The notes: generated by a model from the sequence alone, not told the origin. A stretch of 64,000 nt of DNA from Cupriavidus basilensis OR16 (GCF_000243095.1 NZ_AHJE01000081.1:29131-93130), one strand, 5' to 3'. Positions 8,758-18,384 are shown, counted from the first letter of the stretch. Made by a program: numbers and translations.

Positions 8758-9663
8758 TCAAAATACTTTGAGCACGCGGAGATTGAAACGGCTGCCTTCC
8801 ATGGGCCCGTTGCGCACCGAGATGTCCTGCCCATAGGTGCCCAGCACCTGCACGGTCGGCGTCGGGAACCACGCCATCCCCAGTGAAAACTTGGAAGTAT
8901 TGGTGTTGTCGTTGCGGGAGATACCGTTCACCTTGCTTTCGCCGCCGGCCGTGTAGGACAGCCCGCCACGGATGTCGAAGGTATCGGTGAAGTTGTAGCG
9001 CAGCCAGCCCTGGCCCTGGAACAAGGGCGCCTGCTTCAGGCTGGCCGAAGCCGCGCCAAACTTGTTGTTGTCGCCATAGAAGGTCACGTCGGCGATCAGG
9101 TCGAGCGTGAGCTTGCCGGCCAGGGGCGTGATGTAGCCCGCCTGCAAGGCGAACTTCCAGCGGTTCTCGCCAAGGTTAAGGGCCCGCTCCTTGTCGTAGC
9201 TGCCAACGGGCACGTAGAGGAACGGGGTTATGCCGAAGTACCGTTTCTGCTGCGGCTGGTTGACCAGCCATACGGTCGCGGCCAGGATCGGATCGCCCAT
9301 GCCGCCGCTGCTGCCGAGCCCGCTCAACTGGTCGCGCCCGCGCAGGTTGCCGAATGGCAGCAGGATCTGCGGGTCGACAGTGAAGCCGGCGATGTCCATG
9401 AAATGCACCAGGCGCGCAATGCCGATGTCCGAGTTCAGGTGGCCGCCGGCCACCTGGCTGCCGCTGGCGTAGACCTTGTCGCGCTCCGCGTGCTGGTAGT
9501 AAAGCATGCCCAGGTTGGTGCCCGCCGGCAGCGCGGTATAGTCGCCGGCGTCCACGTCGATGGCGTGCGCGGGCGCCGCCGCCAGCAGCAGGGCCGCGAT
9601 GGCGCCGCCATGGCGCAGGGCCGAGCGCGCCCTGCGGCGCAAGGCCGTTCCTTGTTGCTCCAT
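8758..9663 (-). CDS. Outer membrane protein of the phenol-MetA-pathway family
   Basis: A 301-residue protein with an Arg-rich N-terminus and a signal peptide ending near AAAPAHA (about residue 34). The rest shows alternating beta-strand composition ending in an aromatic residue (LRVLKVF), as in beta-barrels. The block YFGITPFLYVPVGSYDKERA fits the 'transporter / phenol MetA degradation' family, whose members are thought to bring hydrophobic substrates across the outer membrane. GGAGGAG lies just before ATG 9663. The frame stays open far upstream, but that part is antisense shadow of the aldehyde dehydrogenase gene. It lies between the two dehydrogenase genes, so it probably admits the alcohol substrate. 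Confidence 0.82.
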   Translation of the reverse strand: MEQQGTALRRRARSALRHGGAIAALLLAAAPAHAIDVDAGDYTALPAGTNLGMLYYQHAERDKVYASGSQVAGGHLNSDIGIARLVHFMDIAGFTVDPQILLPFGNLRGRDQLSGLGSSGGMGDPILAATVWLVNQPQQKRYFGITPFLYVPVGSYDKERALNLGENRWKFALQAGYITPLAGKLTLDLIADVTFYGDNNKFGAASASLKQAPLFQGQGWLRYNFTDTFDIRGGLSYTAGGESKVNGISRNDNTNTSKFSLGMAWFPTPTVQVLGTYGQDISVRNGPMEGSRFNLRVLKVF

Positions 9664-9749
9664 GTCTCCTCCATCTTTTTGTTGTGTGCCCATGCCGCGG
9701 CACGGCCCGAGGGCCGTGCCGGGTCTGACGGGCTGGATGCCGCAGGCGC

Positions 9750-11168
9750 TCAGGCTGCCTGCGGGCGCGCGATATTGATCACGCTCAGTTGTGCATATTC
9801 GGCCAGGCCTTCGGCGGCGAACTCCACGCCCACGCCGGACTCCTTGGCGCCCACCAGGGGGATGTGGGGACCGAAATGCAGGTGATGGTTGACCCAGGCA
9901 GTGCCCACGTCGAGCCGCTGCGCCACGGCATAGGCACGCGCCTGGTCGGACGACCAGACCGAGCCGCCCAGCCCGTAGGGCGAACCGTTCACGCGCGCCA
10001 CGGCATCGTCCAGGTCTTCGTACCTGAGCACCGGCAGGATCGGCGCGAACTGTTCCTCGGCAACCAGCGCATTGGTGTCGGGCAGGTCGCGCACGATGGT
10101 GGGCGCGATAAAGTAGCCGTCGCCCTTGAGCGCGGCGCCACCGGCCAGCACCTTGCCGTCGCGCCGGGCCACGGCCAGGAAGCGGCCGGCCTTGTCGAAC
10201 TGCATGGCGTTCTGCAGCGGCCCGAGGGTCACGCCAGACTCGGCGCCGTTGCCGACCACGGCCTGCCTGGCCAGTTCGGCCAGCGCATCGCAAAGCGCAT
10301 CATGGATAGCGGCATGCACGTACAGGCGCTTGAGCGCCAGGCATACCTGCCCGCAGTTGTAGAAGGCGCTGCCGAAGATCCTGGGCGCGATTTCCGCCAC
10401 GTTGGCGTCGTCGAGCACGATGGCACCGTCGTTGCCGCCAAGCTCCAGCGTGATGCGCTTGAGGCGGGGCCCGGCGCTCTCCATCACCTTCTTGCCCGTC
10501 GCGGTGGAGCCGGTGAACGAGACCTTGGCCACGTCGGGATGCGACGTCAGCAGGCCGCCCAGATCGTTGAGATCGGTGATCACGTTGAGCACGCCCGCAG
10601 GGAAGATGCCGTTGGCGATGGCACCAAGCTGGAGCGAAGCCAGCGGCGTGGTCGGCGCGGGCTTGAGCACCACGGTATTGCCCATCAGCAGCGCGGGCGC
10701 GATCTTGTAGGCGGCGATCAGCACCGGGAAATTCCACGCGGCAATGGCGGCGACCACGCCCAGCGGCTTGTGATGGACTTCGATGCGATGGGTGGCGTCG
10801 TCCTGCACCACCGATACCGGCAGTTCCATGCCGGCGATATGGCGCACGAACGCCAGCGCGAACTGCAGCTCCTGGCGCGCTTCGGCCAGCGGCTTGCCCT
10901 GCTCCAGCACCAGCGACGCGGCGAGGTCTTCCGCGTTGGCCGCCATTTCGTCGGCGAAGCGCAGCAGCAAGGCGCGGCGTGCTGGCAGCCCGAGCGCCGC
11001 CCAGGCCGGCTGGGCCGCCTTGGCCGCGGCCACGGCTGCGTGCACATCGCGCTCGGTAGCGCGGGATACCGTATTGAACACCTTGCCCGTGGCGGGATTG
11101 ATCACGTCCAGCAGGGCTCCGCCCTCAACCAGCTTGCCGCCGATCACCAGTGCTGCATTGCTTGGCAT
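9750..11168 (-). CDS. NAD(P)-dependent aldehyde dehydrogenase
   Basis: A 472-residue ALDH-superfamily enzyme of normal length. Seen: the WNFPVL cofactor region near residue 143, FTGSTATGKKV (Rossmann loop), LELGGND with the general-base Glu, and FYNCGQVCLA with the catalytic Cys. It should oxidise the aldehyde produced by the PQQ dehydrogenase encoded downstream to the acid, in the cytoplasm. It is the first gene of the operon, and a good sigma-54 promoter lies 55-70 bases upstream of its ATG, with GGAGACGG as ribosome site. The exact substrate is not deducible. Confidence 0.92.
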   Translation of the reverse strand: MPSNAALVIGGKLVEGGALLDVINPATGKVFNTVSRATERDVHAAVAAAKAAQPAWAALGLPARRALLLRFADEMAANAEDLAASLVLEQGKPLAEARQELQFALAFVRHIAGMELPVSVVQDDATHRIEVHHKPLGVVAAIAAWNFPVLIAAYKIAPALLMGNTVVLKPAPTTPLASLQLGAIANGIFPAGVLNVITDLNDLGGLLTSHPDVAKVSFTGSTATGKKVMESAGPRLKRITLELGGNDGAIVLDDANVAEIAPRIFGSAFYNCGQVCLALKRLYVHAAIHDALCDALAELARQAVVGNGAESGVTLGPLQNAMQFDKAGRFLAVARRDGKVLAGGAALKGDGYFIAPTIVRDLPDTNALVAEEQFAPILPVLRYEDLDDAVARVNGSPYGLGGSVWSSDQARAYAVAQRLDVGTAWVNHHLHFGPHIPLVGAKESGVGVEFAAEGLAEYAQLSVINIARPQAA

Positions 11169-11222
11169 ATTGTCCGTCTCCTTTGTCTGTGCAGGTAGCG
11201 CTCATGCGCTCGCACTGCTTAC

Positions 11223-11238
11223 TGCAAAGGCCGTGCCC
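11223..11238 (-). promoter_or_regulatory. Sigma-54 promoter for the aldehyde/alcohol dehydrogenase operon
   Basis: On the minus strand the sequence reads GGGCACGGCCTTTGCA. It matches TGGCACRNNNNTTGCW at all fixed positions but the first, with the -24 GG and -12 GC at the obligatory spacing. It lies about 55 bases upstream of the aldehyde dehydrogenase ATG, and an activator gene with GAFTGS is adjacent. Confidence 0.72.
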
Positions 11239-11348
11239 GGCGCACCGCGTGCGCGCTCGCTGGTCATCGCATCCGCGCCATCCGGCGCGTTGCAGCCGCG
11301 CGCCGCGCCTGAGGGACGCAGGTGTGCGCGCAAGCGGCGCCGCACTCC

Positions 11349-11387
11349 TGTCTCAAACTGCGCCGGTGTCTCGACACAACTGAGACA
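11349..11387. promoter_or_regulatory. Inverted-repeat upstream activating sequence for the AcoR-like activator
   Basis: TGTCTCA (11349-11355) and TGAGACA (11381-11387) form outer arms, with TGTCTCGACA (11367-11376) between them. This sits about 110-165 bases upstream of the sigma-54 promoter, the usual enhancer distance. The same GTCTCAA/TTGAGAC word recurs as a tight palindrome at 13513-13527 upstream of the activator gene, which supports a binding site for that protein. Confidence 0.62.
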
Positions 11388-11399
11388 TGGGGGAAAAGG

Positions 11400-11437
11400 A
11401 AAAAGCCCCCGATAACCGCCATGCGATCATCGGGGGC
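11400..11437 (-). terminator. Intrinsic terminator of the sigma-54 activator gene
   Basis: On the minus strand GCCCCCGAT pairs perfectly with ATCGGGGGC (nine pairs, 15-base loop), followed by TTTTT. It lies 25 bases after the activator stop and before the enhancer repeats of the next operon, separating the two transcripts. Confidence 0.82.
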
Positions 11438-11462
11438 CTTGAAGGCGCTAGTCCAGGTGCGA

Positions 11463-13323
11463 TCAGCCGCGGTTGTGGCGCGCCAGCTTGCGATACAGGG
11501 TGGCGCGCGAGATGCCCAGCGCGCGCGCAGCCTGCGAGCGATTGCCACTGAGCTGAGCCAGGGTCCTGTGGATCAGTTCGTTCTGCACATCCGCCATGAC
11601 GGTGGATTGGCCAAGGGCTCGCGGCGCCTCCAGCGCCGGTGTGCCGATCGCTGTCGCCACCCAGCAGTCGTCGAAATGCTCGCGCCGCACGATTTCGCTG
11701 CCGCCGGACAAGGCAATGGCTGCGCGCAGCACCTGGTGGAGTTCGCGTACGTTGCCAGGCCAGTGGTGCGACATGACCAGGGCCATGGCATCGGCGTCGA
11801 GCCGCTTGGACCGCCCGCGCACGAGCGACTGCAGGACGGACGCCACCAGCTCGGGCATGTCCGTGCGCTCGCGCAGGGCCGGCATGCGCACCGACAGGCC
11901 GTTCAGGCGGTAGAACAAGTCCTCCCGGAAGGTGCCCTCGCGAACCAGGTCGCGGCACCGGCTTGCTGCTGCCGATCCGGGTCAGGCTGCGCTCCTGCAG
12001 CACGCTCAGCAGCCGGGTCTGCAGCGCCAGCGGCATATCGCCGATCTCATCCAGGAAGAGCGTGCCATGATCGGCCTGTTCAATCTTGCCCGCGCTGCCG
12101 CCCTTGCGGCTGCCGGTAAATGCACCGTCGGCATAGCCGAACAGTTCGGCTTCGGCCAGGCTTTCGGGAATCGCCGAGCAGTTGAGCGAGACGAACGCTT
12201 CGCCCGGTCGGCTGGCCTCGTGCAAGGCACGCGCCAGCATACTCTTGCCGGTACCTGTCTCGCCCAGCAGGATCACCGGCACCTGCTCGCGAATCACAGT
12301 CACGGCCTTCTCGACGGCGCGGGACAGCGCCGCATCGGCAATCACGCATGACCCGTTGTCGGCCGGCTTGCCGCCATCGCCGCCATGCTGCTGACGCCCG
12401 CGCGTCGGCGCCGCAGGCTGGTCAAGCGAAACAAAGAAGCGCTCGCCGCCGAGCGCGCTCAGCGAGCCATGGCTGGATGCCGCCGTGCCATGCAGACCGC
12501 TGGCGAAGACCTGCCGCAGTTCGGTACCGGTACCGCCAGCGCCGCGCAGTTTCAGCATCTGCCGTGCGGCACGGTTGGCGGCTGCAATCACGTCATCGCC
12601 CGAGATCGCGACAATGCCCTCGGCCGGCGTATGCAGCATGCGATGGTCATGATGCAGATGCAGGATGCGGCAGCCATGCAGCCTGGCGTACAGCCGGTTC
12701 TCGATCGACATGGCGGCCGACTGCACGAGGCTGAGCGCGTAGCTGGGCAGGTCCACGCCAAAACCGGTGATGTCGATCACGCCGATCAGCCGGTCGTGGC
12801 AGTCGTAGATCGGCGCCGCCGCGCATACCACATCGACAAGCTCATTGAGATAATGCTCGCCGCGCCGTATCTGCACCGCCCCGCCGCCTTCGATCAGCAC
12901 GCAGGCAGGTGCGTTGGTGCCGAGCGAACTCTCGCACACGCGCTTGCCGCCCCGCAGCACTGCCGCGGCAGCCGGGCCAATGCCAGCGCGGGCGCTCGCG
13001 TTGGAGCTGACAATCATGCCGTCGGCATTGGTGCAGAACACGAGCCAGTGCTGCGCGGGAAACGCGCGCGCCAGAATCTCCATGTCCTCGCCGCAGGCGT
13101 CGATCAGCACCCGATGTTCATCCTCGATCAATTGCAACTGCGTGCGCGAGACAGCAGTGCTGAACAGCGCCTGATCCTCCGGCCGCATGCCGGCGCTAGA
13201 GGCGCGCTGCCAGCTCTTGGCAATCAGGTCAGATACGGCCCCGGGAGGAATGCGCTTCCCTTCGAAAAAATTCTGTCTCGCAAGCTGCACGTCTGTTGCC
13301 AGCCCATTCGATGCGTGCCTCAT
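11463..13323 (-). pseudogene. AcoR-like sigma-54 activator with internal deletion and frameshift
   Basis: From ATG 13323 the protein has a GAF-type sensor region, then an AAA+ domain with Walker A GETGTGKS, GAFTGS (sigma-54 contact) and Walker B GTLFLDEIGDM. After IGSSKPVP the frame changes near 11955. The remainder, from the equivalent of RDLVREGTFRED through the Fis-type HTH (SQAARALGISRATLYRKLA), continues in another frame to 11463. About 30 bases, covering the usual VD...CAT segment (sensor I region), are missing, so no full-length activator can be made. It should have controlled the aldehyde/alcohol dehydrogenase operon downstream. The intact homologue at 26426 might replace it. Confidence 0.82.
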
Positions 13324-13799
13324 TCAGTAGTCTCCGTACTGTCTTGTTCTAATGGCGGTAACTGCCGCTGCTACCGCGGCGGGGGCGCTCGCCGGAGAAG
13401 AACTGTAAGTGACGCCCCCCCTGTTTTCAAGCGCATGACGGTGCGGCACATGGTTTTCACCTAGCGGACAAAGACGAGACCGGCTCCCGTTCCACGAAGC
13501 GAGCGGCACACCGTCTCAAATTGAGACAGTGCTAGGCCGCGATGGCAGGTACAAGACAGTCCCTCGACGATCGAGGGCCAATCTCGACGGCTCTCATTTG
13601 GCTCGTGGCTCGGAACCTATCGTGCGGGTCACGGCGCATCGCTAAGGTATCGCGGGCCGCCGTTGCGCCATGTGGGCGCCATGTGGGCGCCATTTTCGAC
13701 GCGGCCTCCTGGCTGGGCACGCAGGCGGGATCAACTTCGGGCAGCAAAAACGCAGCCCAGCGCCTAGTCTTTCCTTGTGGTAGCCGTCAGGAGAGCGTG
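13324..13799. other. Intergenic region with palindrome and 11-bp tandem repeat
   Basis: No convincing gene in 476 bases. It holds the GTCTCAA palindrome at 13513-13527 and, at 13666-13693, two perfect copies of CGCCATGTGGG plus a partial third. Open frames here have no recognisable features. The promoters of the activator gene (leftward) and of the DUF6494 gene (rightward) should be in this interval. Confidence 0.55.
13513..13527. promoter_or_regulatory. Palindromic site GTCTCAA-A-TTGAGAC
   Basis: A perfect seven-base inverted repeat around one central base, 190 bases upstream of the activator start codon. It is the same word as the outer arms of the enhancer at 11349-11387, suggesting autoregulation by the activator. 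No sigma-54 promoter was found beside it. Confidence 0.5.
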
Positions 13800-14006
13800 A
13801 TGAACGAAGAAACCTTCAACCTCAGCATCCGCAAGTTCCTCAAAGTCGTCGGCGTGAGCTCGCAGCGGGAAATCGAGCAGGCGGTGTCCAGAGCGATCGC
13901 CGCGGGCACCATCACCGGAACCGAGCGCTTCCCGGTCGTGGTCACGCTGGAACTGGCCGCCTTGCAGTTCAAGGCCCAGTTCGATGGCGAAATTCAGCTC
14001 GAGTGA
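13800..14006 (+). CDS. DUF6494 family small protein
   Basis: A 68-residue protein, MNEETFNLSIRKFLKVVG onward, ending in FDGEIQLE. The sequence fits the DUF6494 family of small soluble proteins found across proteobacteria; function unknown. Start is ATG 13800, chosen because the conserved family N-terminus begins there although the frame is open to 13542. It converges with the DUF255 gene. Confidence 0.8.
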   Translation: MNEETFNLSIRKFLKVVGVSSQREIEQAVSRAIAAGTITGTERFPVVVTLELAALQFKAQFDGEIQLE

Positions 14007-14102
14007 AGTCGCTTGCCAAAGCACTGGCGCCCACGCGATCGCTGGAATCAAGGTGTGCGCGAAGAGCGTCCTTGGCTTCGCAATGGCCTCTTTGCTTGCC
14101 CC

Positions 14103-16157
14103 TTAGCGATCCTGTTCCGGGAAACTGGCGCCTGCATGCCGCGTTGAAGCCACGGGTGCCCCGCTCCAGGACGCGCAGCGTTCAAGCAGCGCCTTGCCAC
14201 TGGTAACCGGCGCTGCGCAGGTGCGATGCCGGCACACGTAGGCTGCCGGACGGCCCTTGACCGGCCGCCGCCCGTGGCCGATCGGGACGTCCTCGGCAAA
14301 TGCCAGGACGCGTGCCGGCAAGTACGCGCGGTGAACGCTTTGCACGAGGCCGGCGGCAGCCGCCTTGTCGCCGGCAAGAATGATCTCGAACGGGCCGCGC
14401 TGCGCGAAGTCCCGGGCGGCCAGCAGGTGCACGAAGCCGGCCGGGGCCGCGGCGGCGGCGGCGCGGTATCTCCGGAATTCGTCCTCGGCAAGGTCGCGGT
14501 AGACGTCGCGGCCGGTGAGCGCATGCAAGCGCAGGAAGGCGAACACACTAGTTGAGATACCCGACGGCCAGGCGCTGTCGTGCGGCGCGCGGGGCCTATG
14601 CACCAATGGCTCGCCATCGCGGGGCGTGAAATACAGCCCGTCGTCGCGGAACTTGTCGAGGATGAGCGCCACGAGTTCGACTGCGCGATCCAGGTAACGC
14701 TTGTCGAAGCAGGACTCGTACAGGTCGATCAGAGCGTTGGCCAGCAAGGCATAGTCTTCGAGAAACCCGGGCACCTTGGCTGTCCCGTCCTTCCAGGCCC
14801 GGTACACGCCACCGTCCGGCATGGTGAGTTTCTCCTGGATAGCGCTGGCGGCACGCCTCGCGGCGGCGAGGTGCGGGGGGCAGCCCGTCGCCTGGTAAGC
14901 CGCACAGAGTCCCTGGATCATGAGGCCGTTCCAGCCGGTGAGTATGTTGTCGTCACGGGCCGGGCGAGCACGCCGGGCGCGCGCTGCAAACAGCCGCCCG
15001 CGCCAGTCTTCGAGGCGCGCCTCGTCAAATGGGTCCAGCGTGGCCGCGCGGTTGAGGACCGACGTACCGCGCGCGAAATTCCCACCGTCGGTCACGCCGT
15101 AGGCCCGGCACGCCAGCGCGCCCTCGGATGCCCCCAGGACAGCCCTCACCTCGGCCGGTGTCCAGACATAAAACCGGCCTTCCTCGCCTTCGCTGTCGGC
15201 ATCTTCGCCAGCATAAAAGCACCCGTCAGGGTGTGTCATGTCCCGCACAATGTACGCGATGGCTTCCTCGAAGACACGGCGCCAGGCCGGCTTGCCGGTC
15301 AGGCGATAGGCGTCCGCGTACAGCGTGACAAGCTGGCCGTTGTCGTAGAGCATCTTTTCGAAGTGGGGCACGGCCCAACGTTCGTCGACGCTATAGCGGG
15401 CAAAGCCACCGCCAAGCTGGTCATGGATGCCGCCGGCCGCCATGCCGTCGAGCGTGCGCTCCAGCGCCGCAAGCAGCACGGGTTCACCCGTCCGTTGACA
15501 GATGCGCAGCACAAGGTCGTAGCCGCTTGCGTTGGGAAACTTGGGCGCGCCGCCCAAGCCGCCATGTGTCGGGTCGGTGTCTTGCGCCAGGGCACGGGCT
15601 GTCTGCGCGGGCAGGTCCTCGACTTCGGCGGCTTCCCGGCCCAGGTCAACCAGGTCAAGCTGTCGGAACCCGAGCCGAAACTGTTCGATCATGTCGCGCA
15701 GCTCGCCGCGGCGATGCGTCCAGGCTTCGCTCAGGCTCAGCAGCACGCGCACGAACCCAGGGCGGCCGTAGCGGTCATCCGGCGGGAAGTAGGTGCCGCC
15801 AAAAAACGGTTCTCCTTGTGGCGTCAGGAACACCGTGAGCGGCCAGCCGCCGCCCTGCCCCATCATCAGGGGCACTTTCTGGTAGATGTCGTCGATGTCG
15901 GGACGCTCCTGCCGATCCACCTTGATGCTGATGAAACGCGCGTTCATCAAGCCGGCGATGCGGGGATTCTCGAACGATTCGTGCGCCATGACGTGGCACC
16001 AATGGCACGCGGCGTAGCCGACCGAAAGCAGAACCGGTTTGTCGTCCTCGCGCGCGCGGCGAAATGCTGCTTCGCTCCAGGGATACCAGTCGACTGGATT
16101 CGCCGCATGTTGCCGTAGGTAAGGCGAGGTTTCCGTGGCGAGCCGGTTTGTCATCAT
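14103..16157 (-). CDS. Thioredoxin-domain protein of the DUF255/YyaL (SSP411) family
   Basis: A 684-residue protein of the family's normal length. The N-terminal thioredoxin-like DUF255 domain starts at once (NRLATETSPYLRQHAANPVD) and has the redox motif CHWCHVMAHESF near residue 47. The rest is an alpha/alpha-barrel domain like those of N-acylglucosamine epimerases and glycosidases (for example GGGFARYSVDERWAVPHFEK). The C-terminus has a YVCRHRTCAAPV cysteine pair. Function unknown, probably cytoplasmic. ATG 16157 follows GGAG by four bases and is followed by a second ATG; a longer frame to 16367 is less likely. Confidence 0.88.
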   Translation of the reverse strand: MMTNRLATETSPYLRQHAANPVDWYPWSEAAFRRAREDDKPVLLSVGYAACHWCHVMAHESFENPRIAGLMNARFISIKVDRQERPDIDDIYQKVPLMMGQGGGWPLTVFLTPQGEPFFGGTYFPPDDRYGRPGFVRVLLSLSEAWTHRRGELRDMIEQFRLGFRQLDLVDLGREAAEVEDLPAQTARALAQDTDPTHGGLGGAPKFPNASGYDLVLRICQRTGEPVLLAALERTLDGMAAGGIHDQLGGGFARYSVDERWAVPHFEKMLYDNGQLVTLYADAYRLTGKPAWRRVFEEAIAYIVRDMTHPDGCFYAGEDADSEGEEGRFYVWTPAEVRAVLGASEGALACRAYGVTDGGNFARGTSVLNRAATLDPFDEARLEDWRGRLFAARARRARPARDDNILTGWNGLMIQGLCAAYQATGCPPHLAAARRAASAIQEKLTMPDGGVYRAWKDGTAKVPGFLEDYALLANALIDLYESCFDKRYLDRAVELVALILDKFRDDGLYFTPRDGEPLVHRPRAPHDSAWPSGISTSVFAFLRLHALTGRDVYRDLAEDEFRRYRAAAAAAPAGFVHLLAARDFAQRGPFEIILAGDKAAAAGLVQSVHRAYLPARVLAFAEDVPIGHGRRPVKGRPAAYVCRHRTCAAPVTSGKALLERCASWSGAPVASTRHAGASFPEQDR

Positions 16158-16580
16158 AGGCTCCAGCTTGATCCGGTAGAACAACTGTGGCGCAGAACAA
16201 GGCGCGCTGCAAGCGCGCAGAACCTCCACTCCGGGTGTCTCATCGTGTGAGGGAGGCATTGACGCTTCGCCAATTGACGTGAGGCCGTCGGCACCTATGA
16301 CCAATTCAGGTGAAGGGCGTCTGAACGCAAGCAGTGGGGTCTGCGCTTCCAATTGTCGCCTTGCCATCTCACGCCGACCGGCGCGAAACGGTAACCGGCT
16401 CCAGGGTCCTCGATCCAGGCAGGCAAGGAGAGCGGCATGGGAACCGCCCCCGCAAACCTATAATCAGTAGGCACACGCATACGCTCTCTCGGCGGAAAGA
16501 CTCTCTCGGCGGAAAGACATTGTCCCCATGCGTCAGCCCGTGCCTAACGGCCTGTCAACCGTTTTGTATGGAGGTGTTCC
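16158..16580. other. Intergenic region with a perfect 17-bp tandem duplication
   Basis: Divergent spacer between the DUF255 and GYD genes. No gene supported. It contains the duplicated 17-mer described separately at 16485-16518. A GGAGG-type ribosome site for the GYD gene occurs at about 16570. Confidence 0.5.
16485..16518. repeat. Perfect 17-bp tandem duplication
   Basis: Two adjacent identical copies of TCTCTCGGCGGAAAGAC at 16485-16501 and 16502-16518, in the 5' region of the GYD gene. It looks like a recent slippage event. Confidence 0.9.
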
Positions 16581-16868
16581 ATGACCACCTATGTCATCCT
16601 CAGCACTTTATCTCCTGATGCGTTCAAAGAGCCCAAGGACCTGAAGCAGATCGCCGCCACGGTTGCGGAAAAGATCAAGGCCGAATGCCCTGCGGTTACC
16701 TGGAAAGACAGTTTTCTCACCCTCGGTCGGTTCGATGTGGTGGACATCGTTGAATCGAATGACCTGGCGCAACTCGAAAGGGCGGCATTAATCATTCGCG
16801 CCTACGGACATGCAACCACCGAGACTCTACAAGGGACCCCGTGGAAACAGTTCATCGCAACGCTATAG
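16581..16868 (+). CDS. GYD domain-containing protein
   Basis: A 95-residue alpha+beta (ferredoxin-like fold) protein, MTTYVILSTLSPDAFKEP onward, with GRFDVVDIVES in the middle where the family name motif GxYD occurs (GRFD here). Small soluble family of unknown function, often near stress genes; here 500 bases before a universal stress protein. GGAGGTGTTCC sits before the ATG. Confidence 0.85.
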   Translation: MTTYVILSTLSPDAFKEPKDLKQIAATVAEKIKAECPAVTWKDSFLTLGRFDVVDIVESNDLAQLERAALIIRAYGHATTETLQGTPWKQFIATL

Positions 16869-17361
16869 CGGTGCCGCGGGTCGTATCTGTGCTCGCGCGA
16901 AGCGGGCTTCCTGACCGGAGCCGATCTCGCCATCAAGGGCGGGCAGCGCCTACAGTGACATCGTCCGGTCCGCGGGAGAACGCTGCCCCCCGGCTTGCAG
17001 TCGGTCGGTCGCTGGGCAGGCGTGAGGTGGCCTACCATGCAAATTGCCACGGTCTGGCGACATCGCCTATAGTTGGCTTGGTAGTGTTGCATTCGATTTA
17101 ACGTGCCTGAAAGACTTCTCGGATGCGCGTGGGCGGATGAACTCCTAGCAGCACCACTTTGTGCTTGACGCGTGTTGGCGTCCAAAGCCTTGCGTGTCCG
17201 ATGGCCGCCTGGTATCGGCGATGCCACCCCGTTCCTCCGATCGGCTAGCACCAATATGCCACGATAGGAGAACGCGTCACTTCCGGTCGGAAACGACTGT
17301 CAGACAAGTGATTTGCGGACAGGACGCCGACGCGCACGGTCATTGCCGGGAGGAGACATAT
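16869..17361. other. Intergenic region, no gene supported
   Basis: Nearly 500 bases. Open frames in it lack recognisable sequence. The end carries GGGAGGAG, the ribosome site of the next gene. No repeat or hairpin stood out. Confidence 0.5.
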
Positions 17362-17799
17362 ATGTTCAAGCATCTCTTGGTGCCGACCGATGGGTCCCCG
17401 CTCTCCGAAGCCGCGATTCGGATGGCGGTGACGCTCGCTAAGGGATTCCAGGCCAAAATCACGGGATTTCACGCCATCCCGGAGTACCGCATCTTCACCC
17501 ATCGGGTCGACATGCTGGAGGATACCCAGGAGCGGTTCGCGCAGATAGCCGAACAGCATGCGGAGCATTACCTGGGGATGATCGCGCAAGCCGCGAGGGA
17601 AGCGGGGGTGCCATGCGACACGATCCACGTGACAAGCGATCACCCCTATGAGGCGATCATCCGCGCCGTGGAGGAGCGGAACTGCGACCTCATTGTCATG
17701 GCCTCGCACGGTCGAGCTGGCGTGCAGGGTCTGCTGCTCGGCAGCGAAACCCAGAAAGTCCTGACCCATAGTACGATCCCGGTCCTCGTGTACCGCTAA
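17362..17799 (+). CDS. Universal stress protein, UspA family
   Basis: A 145-residue single-domain Usp: MFKHLLVPTDGSPLSE at the start and SHGRAGVQGLLLGSETQKV near the end, which contains the ATP-binding G-2x-G-9x-G(S/T) pattern; the tail is STIPVLVYR. It is cytoplasmic and probably nucleotide-binding and stress-induced. Start ATG 17362 is chosen because a strong GGGAGGAG lies upstream and the domain begins there; the frame is open to 17161. Confidence 0.92.
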   Translation: MFKHLLVPTDGSPLSEAAIRMAVTLAKGFQAKITGFHAIPEYRIFTHRVDMLEDTQERFAQIAEQHAEHYLGMIAQAAREAGVPCDTIHVTSDHPYEAIIRAVEERNCDLIVMASHGRAGVQGLLLGSETQKVLTHSTIPVLVYR

Positions 17800-18384
17800 C
17801 CGGTGCAGCCGGATCACAAAAGGCCATGCCGCGCATGGTGTCCATTCTGATCTGTCCCGGACGATCACCTTGGAGCGAGAGAAATGCGCATCGAGCTGGG
17901 TTCACGCCGTCATATGTTCAAGCTGCCTCGAGGTCTCGTGGCGCGAAGTTGCCAGGAGCCTTCAGCAGGTTCTCAAACATGGTGTTCAACTACGGTGTGC
18001 CCGCCGTGCTCCGTGCCTGACTCCTGCAATTTGCTCCTGGGTCAAGGGAGGGCATCGGAAGGTGCTTTCTGAGTCAATGCCCTCCATTTCGCCGCTCCGG
18101 AATTTGTCTCCTTTAAGCGTGGCGCTATTGTGATGATGAGAAGTCACTTGCTGCCAGAAGCCAAAAAATGGGTCTACGATGAAGGCGTGGTGATCCACTC
18201 TTTAACCCCACAGTCCGCAATCATGATGCTTCCAGGCACTGCGCAACTGACCCCAGGGGAACGCGCCCGAGAGCGCCCGCCCCCTTTGGAAGATGAGGCG
18301 GTGCCAGGGAACCTGAGGCTTGTCCGCCACTCACCATCAGGATGGAAGCCACCACGTCTGCGTTGGATGGACGAGGAGCCAACA
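17800..18384. other. Intergenic region, no gene supported
   Basis: About 585 bases. A frame extending the next gene back to 18130 is open, but that part has no family resemblance and no ribosome site. Nothing else recognised. Confidence 0.45.

Noticed and set aside
7618..8886. 422-codon plus-strand frame opposite the PQQ dehydrogenase
   Set aside because: Shadow of the strongly supported minus-strand gene.
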